64,000 nucleotides of DNA, taken from NCBI GenBank assembly GCA_035695825.1, contig DASRRH010000001.1, positions 124,001-188,000 on the forward strand, written 5' to 3'. The position numbers and the translations under genes were made by a program. Positions 33,143 to 41,065 of this stretch are shown one piece after another (the first letter of the stretch is position 1; the number at the start of each line of letters is the position of its first letter). The DNA is from JAKEFM01 sp035695825. GTDB lineage: Bacteria; Planctomycetota; UBA1135; JAKEFM01. The notes beneath the pieces are model-generated. The model worked only from the letters and a program-made list of their open reading frames with translations, was not told the origin of the DNA and ran no database searches.

Positions 33143-34735
33143 TTGCCGCGATCCCCGGCGGCGCGCGATCGCGCGCTCGCATTCCTCCTCGCTGCGGCGG
33201 CCGCGGCCCTGTACGCGGCGCTCTTCCAGCGCCGCTGGTACATGGACGGGCCGTTCTTCCTCGAGCGCCTCGAGGCGGGGGCGTGGCGCTACGCCCACCT
33301 CCTCACGCTCCCGTTCCTCCACGCGGTCCAAGCCCTCTCCAAAGGGTTCGGGGCCTCCGACCCCGTCGCGACGATGCGGCTCGCCTCGATCCTCCCGGGA
33401 GGGGCCGCCGCCGGCCTGCTCTTCCTCGCGGGGCGGCGCCTCGGCGCCTCGAGGCCCCGGGCGCTCGCCTTCGCGGGGACCCTCGCGCTCTGCCCGGCCG
33501 CCGTCTTCTTCGCGACCGTGGCCGAGAACCAGGCCTTCCACTTCGCCTGCGCCTCCCTCGCCCTCCTCGCCGCGGTCCGGTACGGGGAGGCCCCATCCTC
33601 CGCGCGCGCCCTCGCGCTCGGCGCGGCCTGGATCGTCGCGATCGGCTCCCACACGACGGGAGTGCTCCTCGGCCCCGGGCTCGTCGCGCTCGCCTCGTTC
33701 CTCGCCTCGCGTCGGGGCGCCCCTCCGCGGCGATCGCACGCCCTCGCCTTCGCGATCCCCTGCGCGACCTCCGCTCTCGTCCTCCTCGGCCTCGCGTGGG
33801 CGTGGGGGGGGAGCCCCCTCCGCCTCGAGACGGCGCTCGGGCCGGGCGGGCTCGCGATGCGCGAGCGCCTCCTCCACGAGCTCGACCCGCAACGCGTGGG
33901 GCGCTACCTCGCCGAGGAGGCGGTCTACCCCGCGTTCCTCCTCGCTCCCGCCGGCCTGTTCGGGCTCGGGCGCTCCTGGCGCGTCGATCGACCTCTCGGG
34001 CTCGTCGTCCTCGCCTTCGCCCTTCCCTACCTCCTCGTGATGCCGCTCTGGGGCGCCCCGGACCGCGGCGCGCATTTCCTCCAGATCCTCCCGGCTCTCC
34101 TCCTCCCGTTCCTCGTCGGACGCCCCGAGGTGGACGAGCCGTCCTTCGGTGCGCGCACCGCCCTCTTCGGCCTCCTGCTCGGCATCGCGGGGACGGGCGC
34201 GGCGACGGCGAGGGGGATCCCCGTCTGGCTGGTCCCGGCGCTCGTCGCGTCGGCGGCGGGGGGTTGGGCGAGCCCGCGCTTCCTCCCGCGCGGCGCGCGG
34301 CTTGCCTTGACCCTCGCCCTCGTCCCCCTCGCGCAGGGGGCGCGTTCGCTCGCGATCCTCCGCGAGCGGAACCGAGACGACCCGGAGGCGCGCTGGATCG
34401 AGGGGGTGGCGAGCGCGACGCGGAACGAGGGGCTGATCGTCACGGCCGGCTACGGGGAGCCGATCCTGCTCCGCCGAGCCTCGGGCCTGACCGTCGTCGA
34501 GATGGGGGGGCTCCTCCTCGCCCCCGACCCCGAAAAGATGCGGCGCGAGATCCTCGAGCAGGTCGACGCGCAGCTCGCGGCCGGACGACCCACGTGGGTC
34601 GACGCGCGCGTCGAGGAGGTCTACGGCGGGAACGCGGTCGCGCGCGCCCACCTCGACGCGCTGCGGGAGCGGTTCGTCTGGACCCCCGTCGAGTCGGGCG
34701 CCTTCCGCGGCTGGCGGCTCACGCGGCGGGGGTGA
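33143..34735 (+). CDS. Polytopic membrane glycosyltransferase-like protein
   Basis: 530 residues, TTG start at 33143, with a TAGGAT box at 33110-33115. About ten hydrophobic segments are seen through residue 400 (for example ALAFLLAAAAAALYAALF, LALCPAAVFFATVAENQAFH, LAFAIPCATSALVLLGLAWAW). An acidic loop after the first helix (WYMDGPFFLERLEAG) resembles the GT-C catalytic loop in which Asp/Glu binds the lipid-linked sugar. The C-terminal ~130 residues are soluble (GLIVTAGYGEPILLRRASG). A GT-C fold enzyme is likely but substrates are unknown. The neighbour downstream is a decayed toxin-like pair on the other strand. Confidence 0.7.
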   Translation: MPRSPAARDRALAFLLAAAAAALYAALFQRRWYMDGPFFLERLEAGAWRYAHLLTLPFLHAVQALSKGFGASDPVATMRLASILPGGAAAGLLFLAGRRLGASRPRALAFAGTLALCPAAVFFATVAENQAFHFACASLALLAAVRYGEAPSSARALALGAAWIVAIGSHTTGVLLGPGLVALASFLASRRGAPPRRSHALAFAIPCATSALVLLGLAWAWGGSPLRLETALGPGGLAMRERLLHELDPQRVGRYLAEEAVYPAFLLAPAGLFGLGRSWRVDRPLGLVVLAFALPYLLVMPLWGAPDRGAHFLQILPALLLPFLVGRPEVDEPSFGARTALFGLLLGIAGTGAATARGIPVWLVPALVASAAGGWASPRFLPRGARLALTLALVPLAQGARSLAILRERNRDDPEARWIEGVASATRNEGLIVTAGYGEPILLRRASGLTVVEMGGLLLAPDPEKMRREILEQVDAQLAAGRPTWVDARVEEVYGGNAVARAHLDALRERFVWTPVESGAFRGWRLTRRG

Positions 34736-34741
34736 CTCCGG

Positions 34742-35013
34742 TCAGGCCGAGCCCGGCCCCGCGAACGCCTTCACCCAGTCGCGGAGGCTCCCCTTCACCG
34801 CCTCCCAGTCGAGGCGAGCGCCGAGGAGCGGAGCCGGGTCCCGTTCGGCGTCGTCGCAGTACGTGGGCGAGGCGAGGCCGTGCCGCCGGCGAGGTAGAAG
34901 CTTTCCTTCGAAGCGGGGTCGGCGAGGAGTCGGAGCGCCTCGCGCTGGGGAGCCGGAAGAACCTCGCGGTGCAATCCGGTGGGTCCGCGGCTCAAGGGCG
35001 CCTCCGGTCCCAT
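34742..35013 (-). pseudogene. AbiEii-type nucleotidyltransferase with a large internal deletion
   Basis: The N-terminal part (LHREVLPAPQREALRLLADP then ASKESFYLAGGTA) is typical of AbiEii/AbiGii toxin-like nucleotidyltransferases. Instead of the next conserved GHRESxDxDFF block, the sequence jumps at about 34870-34878 to a C-terminal piece in another frame: TYCDDAERDP, LDWEAVKGSLRDWVKAFAG and a stop at 34744-34742. So about 150 central residues, including the metal-binding DxD, are gone and the two ends are out of frame. It would be preceded in the intact state by a TTGA or nearby ATG overlap with the DUF6922-like gene. Non-functional. Confidence 0.75.
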
Positions 35014-35312
35014 ATCTCTCTCCCCGGAGCGCGGATCCACTCCCCGACGGTCTCCTCGGGAAGGTCGAGGATCACCTGCCAGAGGCGGAGCTGGGCCGGG
35101 CTCAAGCGTCGCCCGCGCTTGCGGAGGAGGAGATCCCGGATCCGCGCGTCGGCGCCGCGCGCGCGCGCCCACTGGATCGCCTCCCAGGAGCCGTTCGCGA
35201 GGATCCGCTCGACGACGAAGTCTCGATCGCGCTCCCAGGAGACTTGGCCCGGCCCGTACTCGACGAAGAGCGAGGAGACGGAATCCGGCAGCGGCTCGGC
35301 GCTCGGGTCCAT
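34992..35312 (-). CDS. DUF6922-like small protein, partner of the decayed nucleotidyltransferase
   Basis: 106 residues, ATG at 35312. The pattern SLFVEYGPGQVSWERDRDFV, VERILANGSWEAIQWARAR then LLRKRGRRLSPAQLRLWQVI matches small proteins encoded directly upstream of AbiEii-type nucleotidyltransferases, which may act as antitoxin or regulatory partner. It is still intact, whereas its toxin-like partner has lost its centre, which is the usual order of decay (toxin lost first). The stop TGA at 34994-34992 overlaps a TTG start for the partner. Between it and the DnaE gene (35313-35389) nothing else is seen. Confidence 0.7.
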   Translation of the reverse strand: MDPSAEPLPDSVSSLFVEYGPGQVSWERDRDFVVERILANGSWEAIQWARARGADARIRDLLLRKRGRRLSPAQLRLWQVILDLPEETVGEWIRAPGREIWDRRRP

Positions 35313-35389
35313 CGGTGGTAACGGTACGCGCGATGGTCCAGTGGTGGAGGCGGCCGCGTCCAGCCGGCCGATCGCTTCGGACGCCCCCC

Positions 35390-38300
35390 TCACCCCGCGT
35401 CGGTCGGCGCCAGCCACGAGGCCGTCAGCGTGAAGGCCCCGTTCTGGTTCTCGACCTTGCCCCGCACCTCGTAGGGGCCCGGGCCCCGCAGGCGGTGACC
35501 GAACTTGCGGTACGGCTCCGGGAAGAGGACGGCTTCCGCGAGCCCCGTCTTGTCCTCGAGCGTGAGGAAGCGCATCCGCTCCCCCCCCTCCGTGTGGGTC
35601 GCCCGGCTCGTCGCGAGCCAGCCGACGACCGTGACGACCCTTCCGGCGTGCGCGGGAAGCTCGCGCAGGGGGACGACGCGGCGCGGGAGCTCTCCCCCGT
35701 CGAAGAGGTCGAGGGGGTGCTCCTCGATCGTGAGCCCCAAGAGCTCCAATTCGAGGAGGCCCCGCTTCCTCGGGTCGTACTCGGGGAGGGAGGGGACGGC
35801 GGGCTCGGGGGGCGGACCCTTGGGGAAGAGCGCCGCGCCGCGGCGGCTCCAGCGCCGGCTCTTCGCCGCGGCCATCGCCTCGCCGAGGGGGACGCCGCCG
35901 CTTCCTCGCGCGGGGGAAAAGGGCTTGAGCCCCGTGCCGAGGAGGAGGGCCGCGCGCCACAGCAGTTCGGGGCGCGAGCGCTCGAAGGCGTCGAACGACC
36001 CGACGAGGATCAGGTTCTCGACCTCGGGCCGGGAGGCGGGGACGCGGGCGACGAAGTCGCGCAGCGACAGGAAGGGCGCCTTCGCGCGCTCCTCGAGGAT
36101 CCGCTCGATCGTCGCTTGGGCCAGCCCGCGCACCTGCCCCAGGCCCACGCGGAGCGAGCCCTTCGAGGCGTCCTCCGTCGGGTCCTCGGAGGCGAAGGTC
36201 GCCTCGCTCCGGTGGATGTCGGGGGGGAGGATCCGGACGCCCAGGCGGCGGGCCTCCTCGACGTAGACGCGCGCGTCGTAGTAGCCGGTGTCGTTCTGGA
36301 GGAAGGAGGCGAGGAAGTCGGCGGGGTGGTGCGCCTTCAGGTAGGCCGCCCGGTAGGCGATCCGCCCGTAGGTCACCGCGTGCGCCTTGCAGAAGGAGAA
36401 GGCGGCGAAGTTGCCGATCCACTTCCAGACGGCCTGCGCGTTCTCCCCCGGCACGCCGCGGGCGGCGGCGCCCGCGAGGAACCGCGCGCGGATCTTCTCC
36501 AGCCGCTCGGGGGAGAAGCGCTTCGTCAGCGCCGAGCGGAGCCGGTCCCCCTCGGGAAAGTCCATCCCGGCGATCGCCTGCGCGACCCGCAGGATGTCCT
36601 CCTGGTAGAGCATCACGCCGAAGGTGTCGGCGAGGACGGAGGCGAGGCGCGGGTCGGGGACCTCGACGGGTTCCAGGCCGAGCGCCCGCCGGACGAACCG
36701 CTCCTTCATCCCGCTCGCGGCGGGACCGGGGCGGATCAGCGCCACCGCCTGGATCGCGCGGTCCATCGTGGTGGCGTCGAGCTGGCGCAGCAGGTTCCGC
36801 ATCCCCGGCGACTCGATCTGGAAGCAGCCGATCGTGCGCCCCTCGCGGAGCAGATGCGCGGTCGAGGGATCGTCCTCGGGGATCGCCTCGAGGTCGATCG
36901 CGACGCGGCGCGCGCGCAGGCGCGCCGCGCAGTCGGTGACCGTCGAGAGGCCGCGGTTCCCGAGGAGGTCCATCTTGACGAGGCCGAGGGCCTCGACGCC
37001 GTCCTTGTCGAACTGCGCGACGACGACCCCCTTGCTCGCGCGCTCGAGGGGGAGGAGGTCGGGGAGGGGGCCCGGGGCGACGACGACGCCACCGGGGTGG
37101 AGGCCCAAGTGGCGCGGGAGCCCCTCGAGCCTCTCCCCGACCGCGAGGACGGAGCGGTAGGGCTCGACGTCGGCGGGGAAGCCGCGGCACTCGGGGGTCC
37201 TCGCGATCGCCGCGCGCACCCCTTCGCGGTCGGCGTGGGGGAGGGCCTTCGACCAGCGGTCGACCTCGTGCGGAGGCAGCCCCGCGGCTCGCGCGGCCTC
37301 GCGGAAGGCCGCGCGCAGGCCGAAGGTGTTCACCGTCGCGATCGTCGCGACCCGCCCCTCCCCGTAGGTGCGGTAGACGAACTCGATCGCCTCGTCGCGC
37401 CGCCGCCAGCAGAAGTCGAGGTCGATGTCGGGGCGGTCGGCGCGGGCGGGGTTCAGGAACCGCTCGAACGGCAGGTCGTAGCGCAAGGGGTCCGCGTCCG
37501 TCAGCCCGAGCACGAAGGAGACGAGGCTGCAGGCGGCCGAGCCGCGCCCGACGCAGGGGATCTCCTTCTCCTTCGCGAACTGCGCGATCGTGCGGACGAG
37601 GAGGAAGTAGGCGGAGAACCCGAGCCGCTCGATCGCCTCCAGTTCGTACTCGAGCCGCCGGAGCACGGCGGGCTTGAGCGGCCGGTAGCGGCGCCGCGCC
37701 CCCTCCATCGCGAGAGCGCAGAGGGAGGAGTAGGGGGTCTCCCCCGGCGGCAGCGGCACCGTCGGGAAGAAGACCTTCCCGATCTCCGGCTCGAAGCGAC
37801 AGGTCTCCGCGATCGCCCGCGCGTTCTCGAGCGCGTCGGGGAGGTCGCCGTAGAGCGCTTCGAGCTCGGCCGCCGGACGAAGGAAGGCCTCCGCCCCGGC
37901 GAGGTGCGCGCCGGGGAGCGCCGCGGCGACGGCGTTCCACTTGATCGCGACGAGGGTGCGGTGGACGGGGAAGTCCTCCTCCCTCGCGAACCAGACCTCG
38001 GGGGAGGCGGCGACGGGGATCCCGAGCCGCCGCGCGGCGTCGAGCAGCCCCGCCGGATCGCGGCGCGCCGCCGGGTCGGGGGCCTTCTTGAGGGCGAGCG
38101 GTTCGGCGGGCTCCTCGGGCGCGCGCGCGCGGCTCCCTCGCGCGGACGGCCGGCGCACGAGGTCGAGGGCCGCGAAGAGGGACCCCGCCGGGACGCGCTC
38201 GCGGAGGCGCGCGAGGAGGGAGGGTGTGTCGGCGAGGACGAGGAGCCCCGCCGCGTTCTCCCCGATCGCGCGCGCGAGGTCGAAGTCGGGGGCGAGGTGC

Positions 38301-38611
38301 CGGGCCGTGATCAGGCGGCAGAGGCTCGTCCAGCCGGACGCGTCGCGGACGAGGCAGACGGCGCGGCCGTCGTCCGGGCGGCGGGGAGATCCCTCGGACG
38401 GCTCGGGCTCGTCGATCTCGGCGCCGAAGATCGGGCGGATCCCGGCCCGCCTCGCGTGGAAGAGGAAGGGGATCGCGCCGTAGAGCCCGTTCGCGTCGGT
38501 GAGGGCGAGGGCGGAAAGCCCGAGCTCGGCCGCGCGGGCGAGGAGCGCCTCGATCGAGGAGGCGCCGGTGAGGAAGGTGAAGGCGCTGTGGACCCGGAGA
38601 GGGACGACCAT
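35390..38611 (-). CDS. dnaE2: Error-prone DNA polymerase III alpha subunit type (DnaE2/ImuC)
   Basis: 1073 residues, ATG at 38611; the length and the missing C-terminal beta/tau-binding extension fit DnaE2, not the ~1160-residue DnaE1. PHP domain at the N-terminus (VHSAFTFLTGASSIEALL, ALTDANGLYGAIPFLFHARR). The polymerase palm has GRGSAACSLVSFVLGLT and PDIDLDF (D395, D397), and later KMDLLGNRGLSTV, IRPGP, YQEDILRVAQAIAG and the KRFSPERLEK finger region. The C-terminal OB fold ends GWLATSRATHTEGGERMRFL. In other bacteria DnaE2 works with ImuA/ImuB in SOS mutagenesis. Here no ImuA is seen, but a DinB-type gene 2.5 kb away shares a similar operator (38649-38663 and 42335-42349). Confidence 0.9.
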   Translation of the reverse strand: MVVPLRVHSAFTFLTGASSIEALLARAAELGLSALALTDANGLYGAIPFLFHARRAGIRPIFGAEIDEPEPSEGSPRRPDDGRAVCLVRDASGWTSLCRLITARHLAPDFDLARAIGENAAGLLVLADTPSLLARLRERVPAGSLFAALDLVRRPSARGSRARAPEEPAEPLALKKAPDPAARRDPAGLLDAARRLGIPVAASPEVWFAREEDFPVHRTLVAIKWNAVAAALPGAHLAGAEAFLRPAAELEALYGDLPDALENARAIAETCRFEPEIGKVFFPTVPLPPGETPYSSLCALAMEGARRRYRPLKPAVLRRLEYELEAIERLGFSAYFLLVRTIAQFAKEKEIPCVGRGSAACSLVSFVLGLTDADPLRYDLPFERFLNPARADRPDIDLDFCWRRRDEAIEFVYRTYGEGRVATIATVNTFGLRAAFREAARAAGLPPHEVDRWSKALPHADREGVRAAIARTPECRGFPADVEPYRSVLAVGERLEGLPRHLGLHPGGVVVAPGPLPDLLPLERASKGVVVAQFDKDGVEALGLVKMDLLGNRGLSTVTDCAARLRARRVAIDLEAIPEDDPSTAHLLREGRTIGCFQIESPGMRNLLRQLDATTMDRAIQAVALIRPGPAASGMKERFVRRALGLEPVEVPDPRLASVLADTFGVMLYQEDILRVAQAIAGMDFPEGDRLRSALTKRFSPERLEKIRARFLAGAAARGVPGENAQAVWKWIGNFAAFSFCKAHAVTYGRIAYRAAYLKAHHPADFLASFLQNDTGYYDARVYVEEARRLGVRILPPDIHRSEATFASEDPTEDASKGSLRVGLGQVRGLAQATIERILEERAKAPFLSLRDFVARVPASRPEVENLILVGSFDAFERSRPELLWRAALLLGTGLKPFSPARGSGGVPLGEAMAAAKSRRWSRRGAALFPKGPPPEPAVPSLPEYDPRKRGLLELELLGLTIEEHPLDLFDGGELPRRVVPLRELPAHAGRVVTVVGWLATSRATHTEGGERMRFLTLEDKTGLAEAVLFPEPYRKFGHRLRGPGPYEVRGKVENQNGAFTLTASWLAPTDAG

Positions 38612-38648
38612 CGCCGCGGGCGTCCGGAGGCTGTTGGCGGAGGTAGAC

Positions 38649-38663
38649 TAACATATGCCTAAC
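38649..38663 (-). promoter_or_regulatory. Direct-repeat operator GTTA-N7-GTTA before dnaE2 (LexA-like)
   Basis: On the minus strand GTTAGGCATATGTTA, 37 bases before the ATG. The spacing and half-site equal the GTTC-N7-GTTC direct-repeat LexA box of alphaproteobacteria. A matching element lies upstream of dinB. Confidence 0.55.
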
Positions 38664-38721
38664 GAATGGAAAGGCCCCTCTGCCGGGGGAAGAGAGGGGG
38701 GAAGAATCGAGAATATGGAGA

Positions 38722-38745
38722 GGGGGCCGCCCGGCGGCGGCCCCC
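38722..38745 (-). terminator. Strong GC hairpin after the secreted paralogue
   Basis: Perfect 10-bp stem: GGGGGCCGCC (38722-38731) and GGCGGCCCCC (38736-38745) with a 4-base loop, 22 bases after the stop at 38767 on the minus strand. It would also insulate the dnaE2 promoter. Confidence 0.65.
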
Positions 38746-38766
38746 ATCGACGGTTCCCGAGCGACC

Positions 38767-39795
38767 CTATTGCGCGGGACCGACCACCTGGACCTCGACG
38801 TTGTCGACGTACCACCCCGCGTGGACGTTGTTGACGTCGTCGATCGTGTCGAAGCGGAAGCGGTGCGCGAAGCTCGAGCCGAGGAAGCGCAGCGACTTCT
38901 TCCCGAGGCCGACCGTGACGGTCTGCGGGGCGGCCCCGCAGGGGACGATGTTGAGCGTCTGGGAGAGGGGGACCCAGTTCGTGGATTCCGCGGGGCGCAC
39001 GTCGACCCAAGTCTGGTCGAAGACGCTCCCGGCCTCGACGCTGCGCAGCGTGTCGAAGACGAGGAGGACGCCGCGGACCCCCGTCGGGACCGCGATCTCC
39101 GGCCCCTCGAGCGCGCCGCTGTTCGCCGCCCCCGTGCTGTAGTCGTAGACGCCGAGTTCCCCCCGGTTGTAGGCGGCGGCCCCGAAGCCCATCGACGCGG
39201 GGATCGGAGTTCCCGGTGCGCAGAACCCCTCGGCGTGCCAGAGGGTCTCCGCGGGGGCCCCGGCCGCGTCCGTTTCGGCGTAGGGCCCGAGGCCGGTCTC
39301 GAAGTCCGCGACGGAGAGGGTGGACCTCGGGAGGACGCCCTTCCGGCGCCCCTTCACCCCGACGACCGTCACCCCTTCGGAGGTGAGGAGGCTCCCCGTG
39401 GCCCGGAACGAGCGGGCGAGGAACGTCCGCGGGTCGATCTTCAACGTTCCCGCGAACTCGGCGTCGACCCCCTTGATCACGAAGTAGTCGAGGAACCGCA
39501 GCCCCGCCGTCCGCGGGAAGATCGCGAGGCCGATCCCCGTCGGGAAGGAGCTCGCCTCGAGCGTGACCGGGGTCGTGGTGGACCCGAGGTCGTTGAACTC
39601 GATGAAGGTCCGCGTCTTCACCTTGTTCTTGAGAGCTCCGTCGACCGAGAAGAAGGTCGAGGTGACCGACACCTCCCAGAGGCCGTCGAGCGAGGCGAAG
39701 ATCGGGCCCCCGTCTCCCTCGCCGCCGCCCTGGGCGGGCGCCGAGGGGGCGAGGACGAGGAGCGCGGGGAGGAGGAGCGAAAACGTCTTTCCCAT
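38767..39795 (-). CDS. Secreted protein with C-terminal MAM/jellyroll-like domain (paralogue 1)
   Basis: 342 residues, ATG at 39795 with GAGAGG about 9 bases upstream. Signal peptide MGKTFSLLLPALLVLAPSAPAQ. The N-terminal half (about 40-170) begins SLDGLWEVSVTSTFFSVDG and includes a beta-barrel-like segment. The C-terminal half (about 175-340) starts DFETGLGPYAETDAAGAPAE and has WHAEGFC, AYNRGELGVYDY, VRGVLLVFDTLRSVEAG, FRFDTIDDVNNVHAGWYVDN: a laminin/MAM-like jellyroll in secreted planctomycete proteins. It is about 45% similar by eye to the next gene (39956-40984), with the same domain order, so they are tandem duplicates. Function not known. Confidence 0.8.
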   Translation of the reverse strand: MGKTFSLLLPALLVLAPSAPAQGGGEGDGGPIFASLDGLWEVSVTSTFFSVDGALKNKVKTRTFIEFNDLGSTTTPVTLEASSFPTGIGLAIFPRTAGLRFLDYFVIKGVDAEFAGTLKIDPRTFLARSFRATGSLLTSEGVTVVGVKGRRKGVLPRSTLSVADFETGLGPYAETDAAGAPAETLWHAEGFCAPGTPIPASMGFGAAAYNRGELGVYDYSTGAANSGALEGPEIAVPTGVRGVLLVFDTLRSVEAGSVFDQTWVDVRPAESTNWVPLSQTLNIVPCGAAPQTVTVGLGKKSLRFLGSSFAHRFRFDTIDDVNNVHAGWYVDNVEVQVVGPAQ

Positions 39796-39913
39796 GGAGA
39801 GTACCTCTCGAAGGCCGCGAAAAACTGGCGAGGGCCGATCGAACGAGAAAGAGTCCTCCATGCTTCGCGCCACGTCAAGTCGGGCCGCGGAGGGGCGGGG
39901 GAGAGGGGAGGAG

Positions 39914-39928
39914 CCGCGCTCGGCGCGG
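39914..39928 (-). terminator. Hairpin after the second secreted paralogue
   Basis: CCGCGC (39914-39919), loop TCG, GCGCGG (39923-39928), 28 bases downstream of the minus-strand stop at 39956. Confidence 0.4.
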
Positions 39929-39955
39929 ACTCGTCGGGGGAGGTCGAACGCGGGC

Positions 39956-40984
39956 CTAGTCGATCGTCCGCACCTGCACGTTGTCGACGTACCAACCGAT
40001 GGTGCCGTTGACGCCGGCGTCGACCGTGTCGAACCGGAACCGGTGCTGGAAGGAGGCGCCGAAGATCGGCTTGATCGATTTCTTCCCGAAGCCGAGGGTG
40101 ACCGTCTCCGGAGAGGAGCCGCAAGGGACCTGGGGGATGATCTCGGTCAGCGTGGTCCACGACTCCGCCCCCACCGTCCGTGCCTCGACGAAGGACTGGT
40201 CGAACAGCACCCCCCCCTCCGTCTGGCGGATCGTCTCGAAGACGATCTGGAGCCCCCGGGTCCCCGGAGGAACCGCGATCGCCGGCCCCTGGATCGCTCC
40301 CGCGTTCGTCGATCCGTTGTCGAAGTTGTAGACGGGAGGGCCCTCGTCCCCCCGGTTGTAGGCGGCCGCGCCGGCGCCCATCGAGGCGGGGATCGCGGTG
40401 CCCGCGGCGCAGGAGCCCTCCGCGTGCCAGAGCGTCGCCGTCGGCGACCCTTCCGGATCCGTCTCCGTGTAGGGGAAGAGGCCCGACTCGAAGTCCGCGA
40501 CGAAGATGGAGGAGGTCGGCGTGCTCGGATCGAGGCGCTTGCCCGTCAGGGCGGCCACGACCACTCCCTCCCCCTCCGGAAGGAGGTTCAGGGTCGCCGT
40601 CCCCCGGAAGCTCGTCGCCTCCCCGGTCGAGGCGTCGACCTTCAGGGTCCCGGCCAGGGTCGCGTCCGGGCCCGATGCGATGAAGTAGTCCGCGAAGACG
40701 GAGCCGAAGGTCTCGGGGAAGAGGACCGTGTCGATCGCCGCCGAGAACGAGCGGACCTGGAGGTTCCCCCCCTCCGCGGCGACCCGCGGCTCGATCTCGA
40801 GCAGGGCGGTGAGGGTTCCGCTCGTCTTCGTCCCGTCCGACCCGAAGTGGGTGCTCTTGATCTGGACCTCCCAGATCCCGGCCATGGTCGTGGGAAGGGG
40901 CCCTTCCCCCTGGGCCGCGGCGAAGGCCGGAGCGAGGAGGAGGGTGGTCAGTGTGGCGCCTGCGAGCCTTGCGGCCGGTTCCAT
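39956..40984 (-). CDS. Secreted protein with C-terminal MAM/jellyroll-like domain (paralogue 2)
   Basis: 342 residues, ATG at 40984, GGAAAAACC just upstream as weak ribosome site. Signal peptide ATLTTLLLAPAFAAAQG. Same layout as the downstream gene: TMAGIWEVQIKSTHFGSDG in the first half, then DFESGLFPYTETDPEGSP, WHAEGSC, AYNRGDEGPPVYNF, TRGLQIVFETIRQTEGG, FRFDTVDAGVNGTIGWYVDN. Both paralogues are 342 residues long and have a Cys in VPCG. The pair sits between the two polymerase genes, although no functional link is evident. Likely surface or extracellular carbohydrate-binding proteins. Confidence 0.8.
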   Translation of the reverse strand: MEPAARLAGATLTTLLLAPAFAAAQGEGPLPTTMAGIWEVQIKSTHFGSDGTKTSGTLTALLEIEPRVAAEGGNLQVRSFSAAIDTVLFPETFGSVFADYFIASGPDATLAGTLKVDASTGEATSFRGTATLNLLPEGEGVVVAALTGKRLDPSTPTSSIFVADFESGLFPYTETDPEGSPTATLWHAEGSCAAGTAIPASMGAGAAAYNRGDEGPPVYNFDNGSTNAGAIQGPAIAVPPGTRGLQIVFETIRQTEGGVLFDQSFVEARTVGAESWTTLTEIIPQVPCGSSPETVTLGFGKKSIKPIFGASFQHRFRFDTVDAGVNGTIGWYVDNVQVRTID

Positions 40985-41065
40985 AGGTTTTTCCTTTCCG
41001 TGGGGGGGGAGGGAGTTGTCCCAGATCGGGGGCCCAAGTTCAACGCGCGGGTGGGAGGGGGGATC

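Noticed and set aside
34979..38662. Open frame of 1227 codons on the plus strand
   Set aside because: Antisense of dnaE2, with low-complexity Arg/Glu composition.
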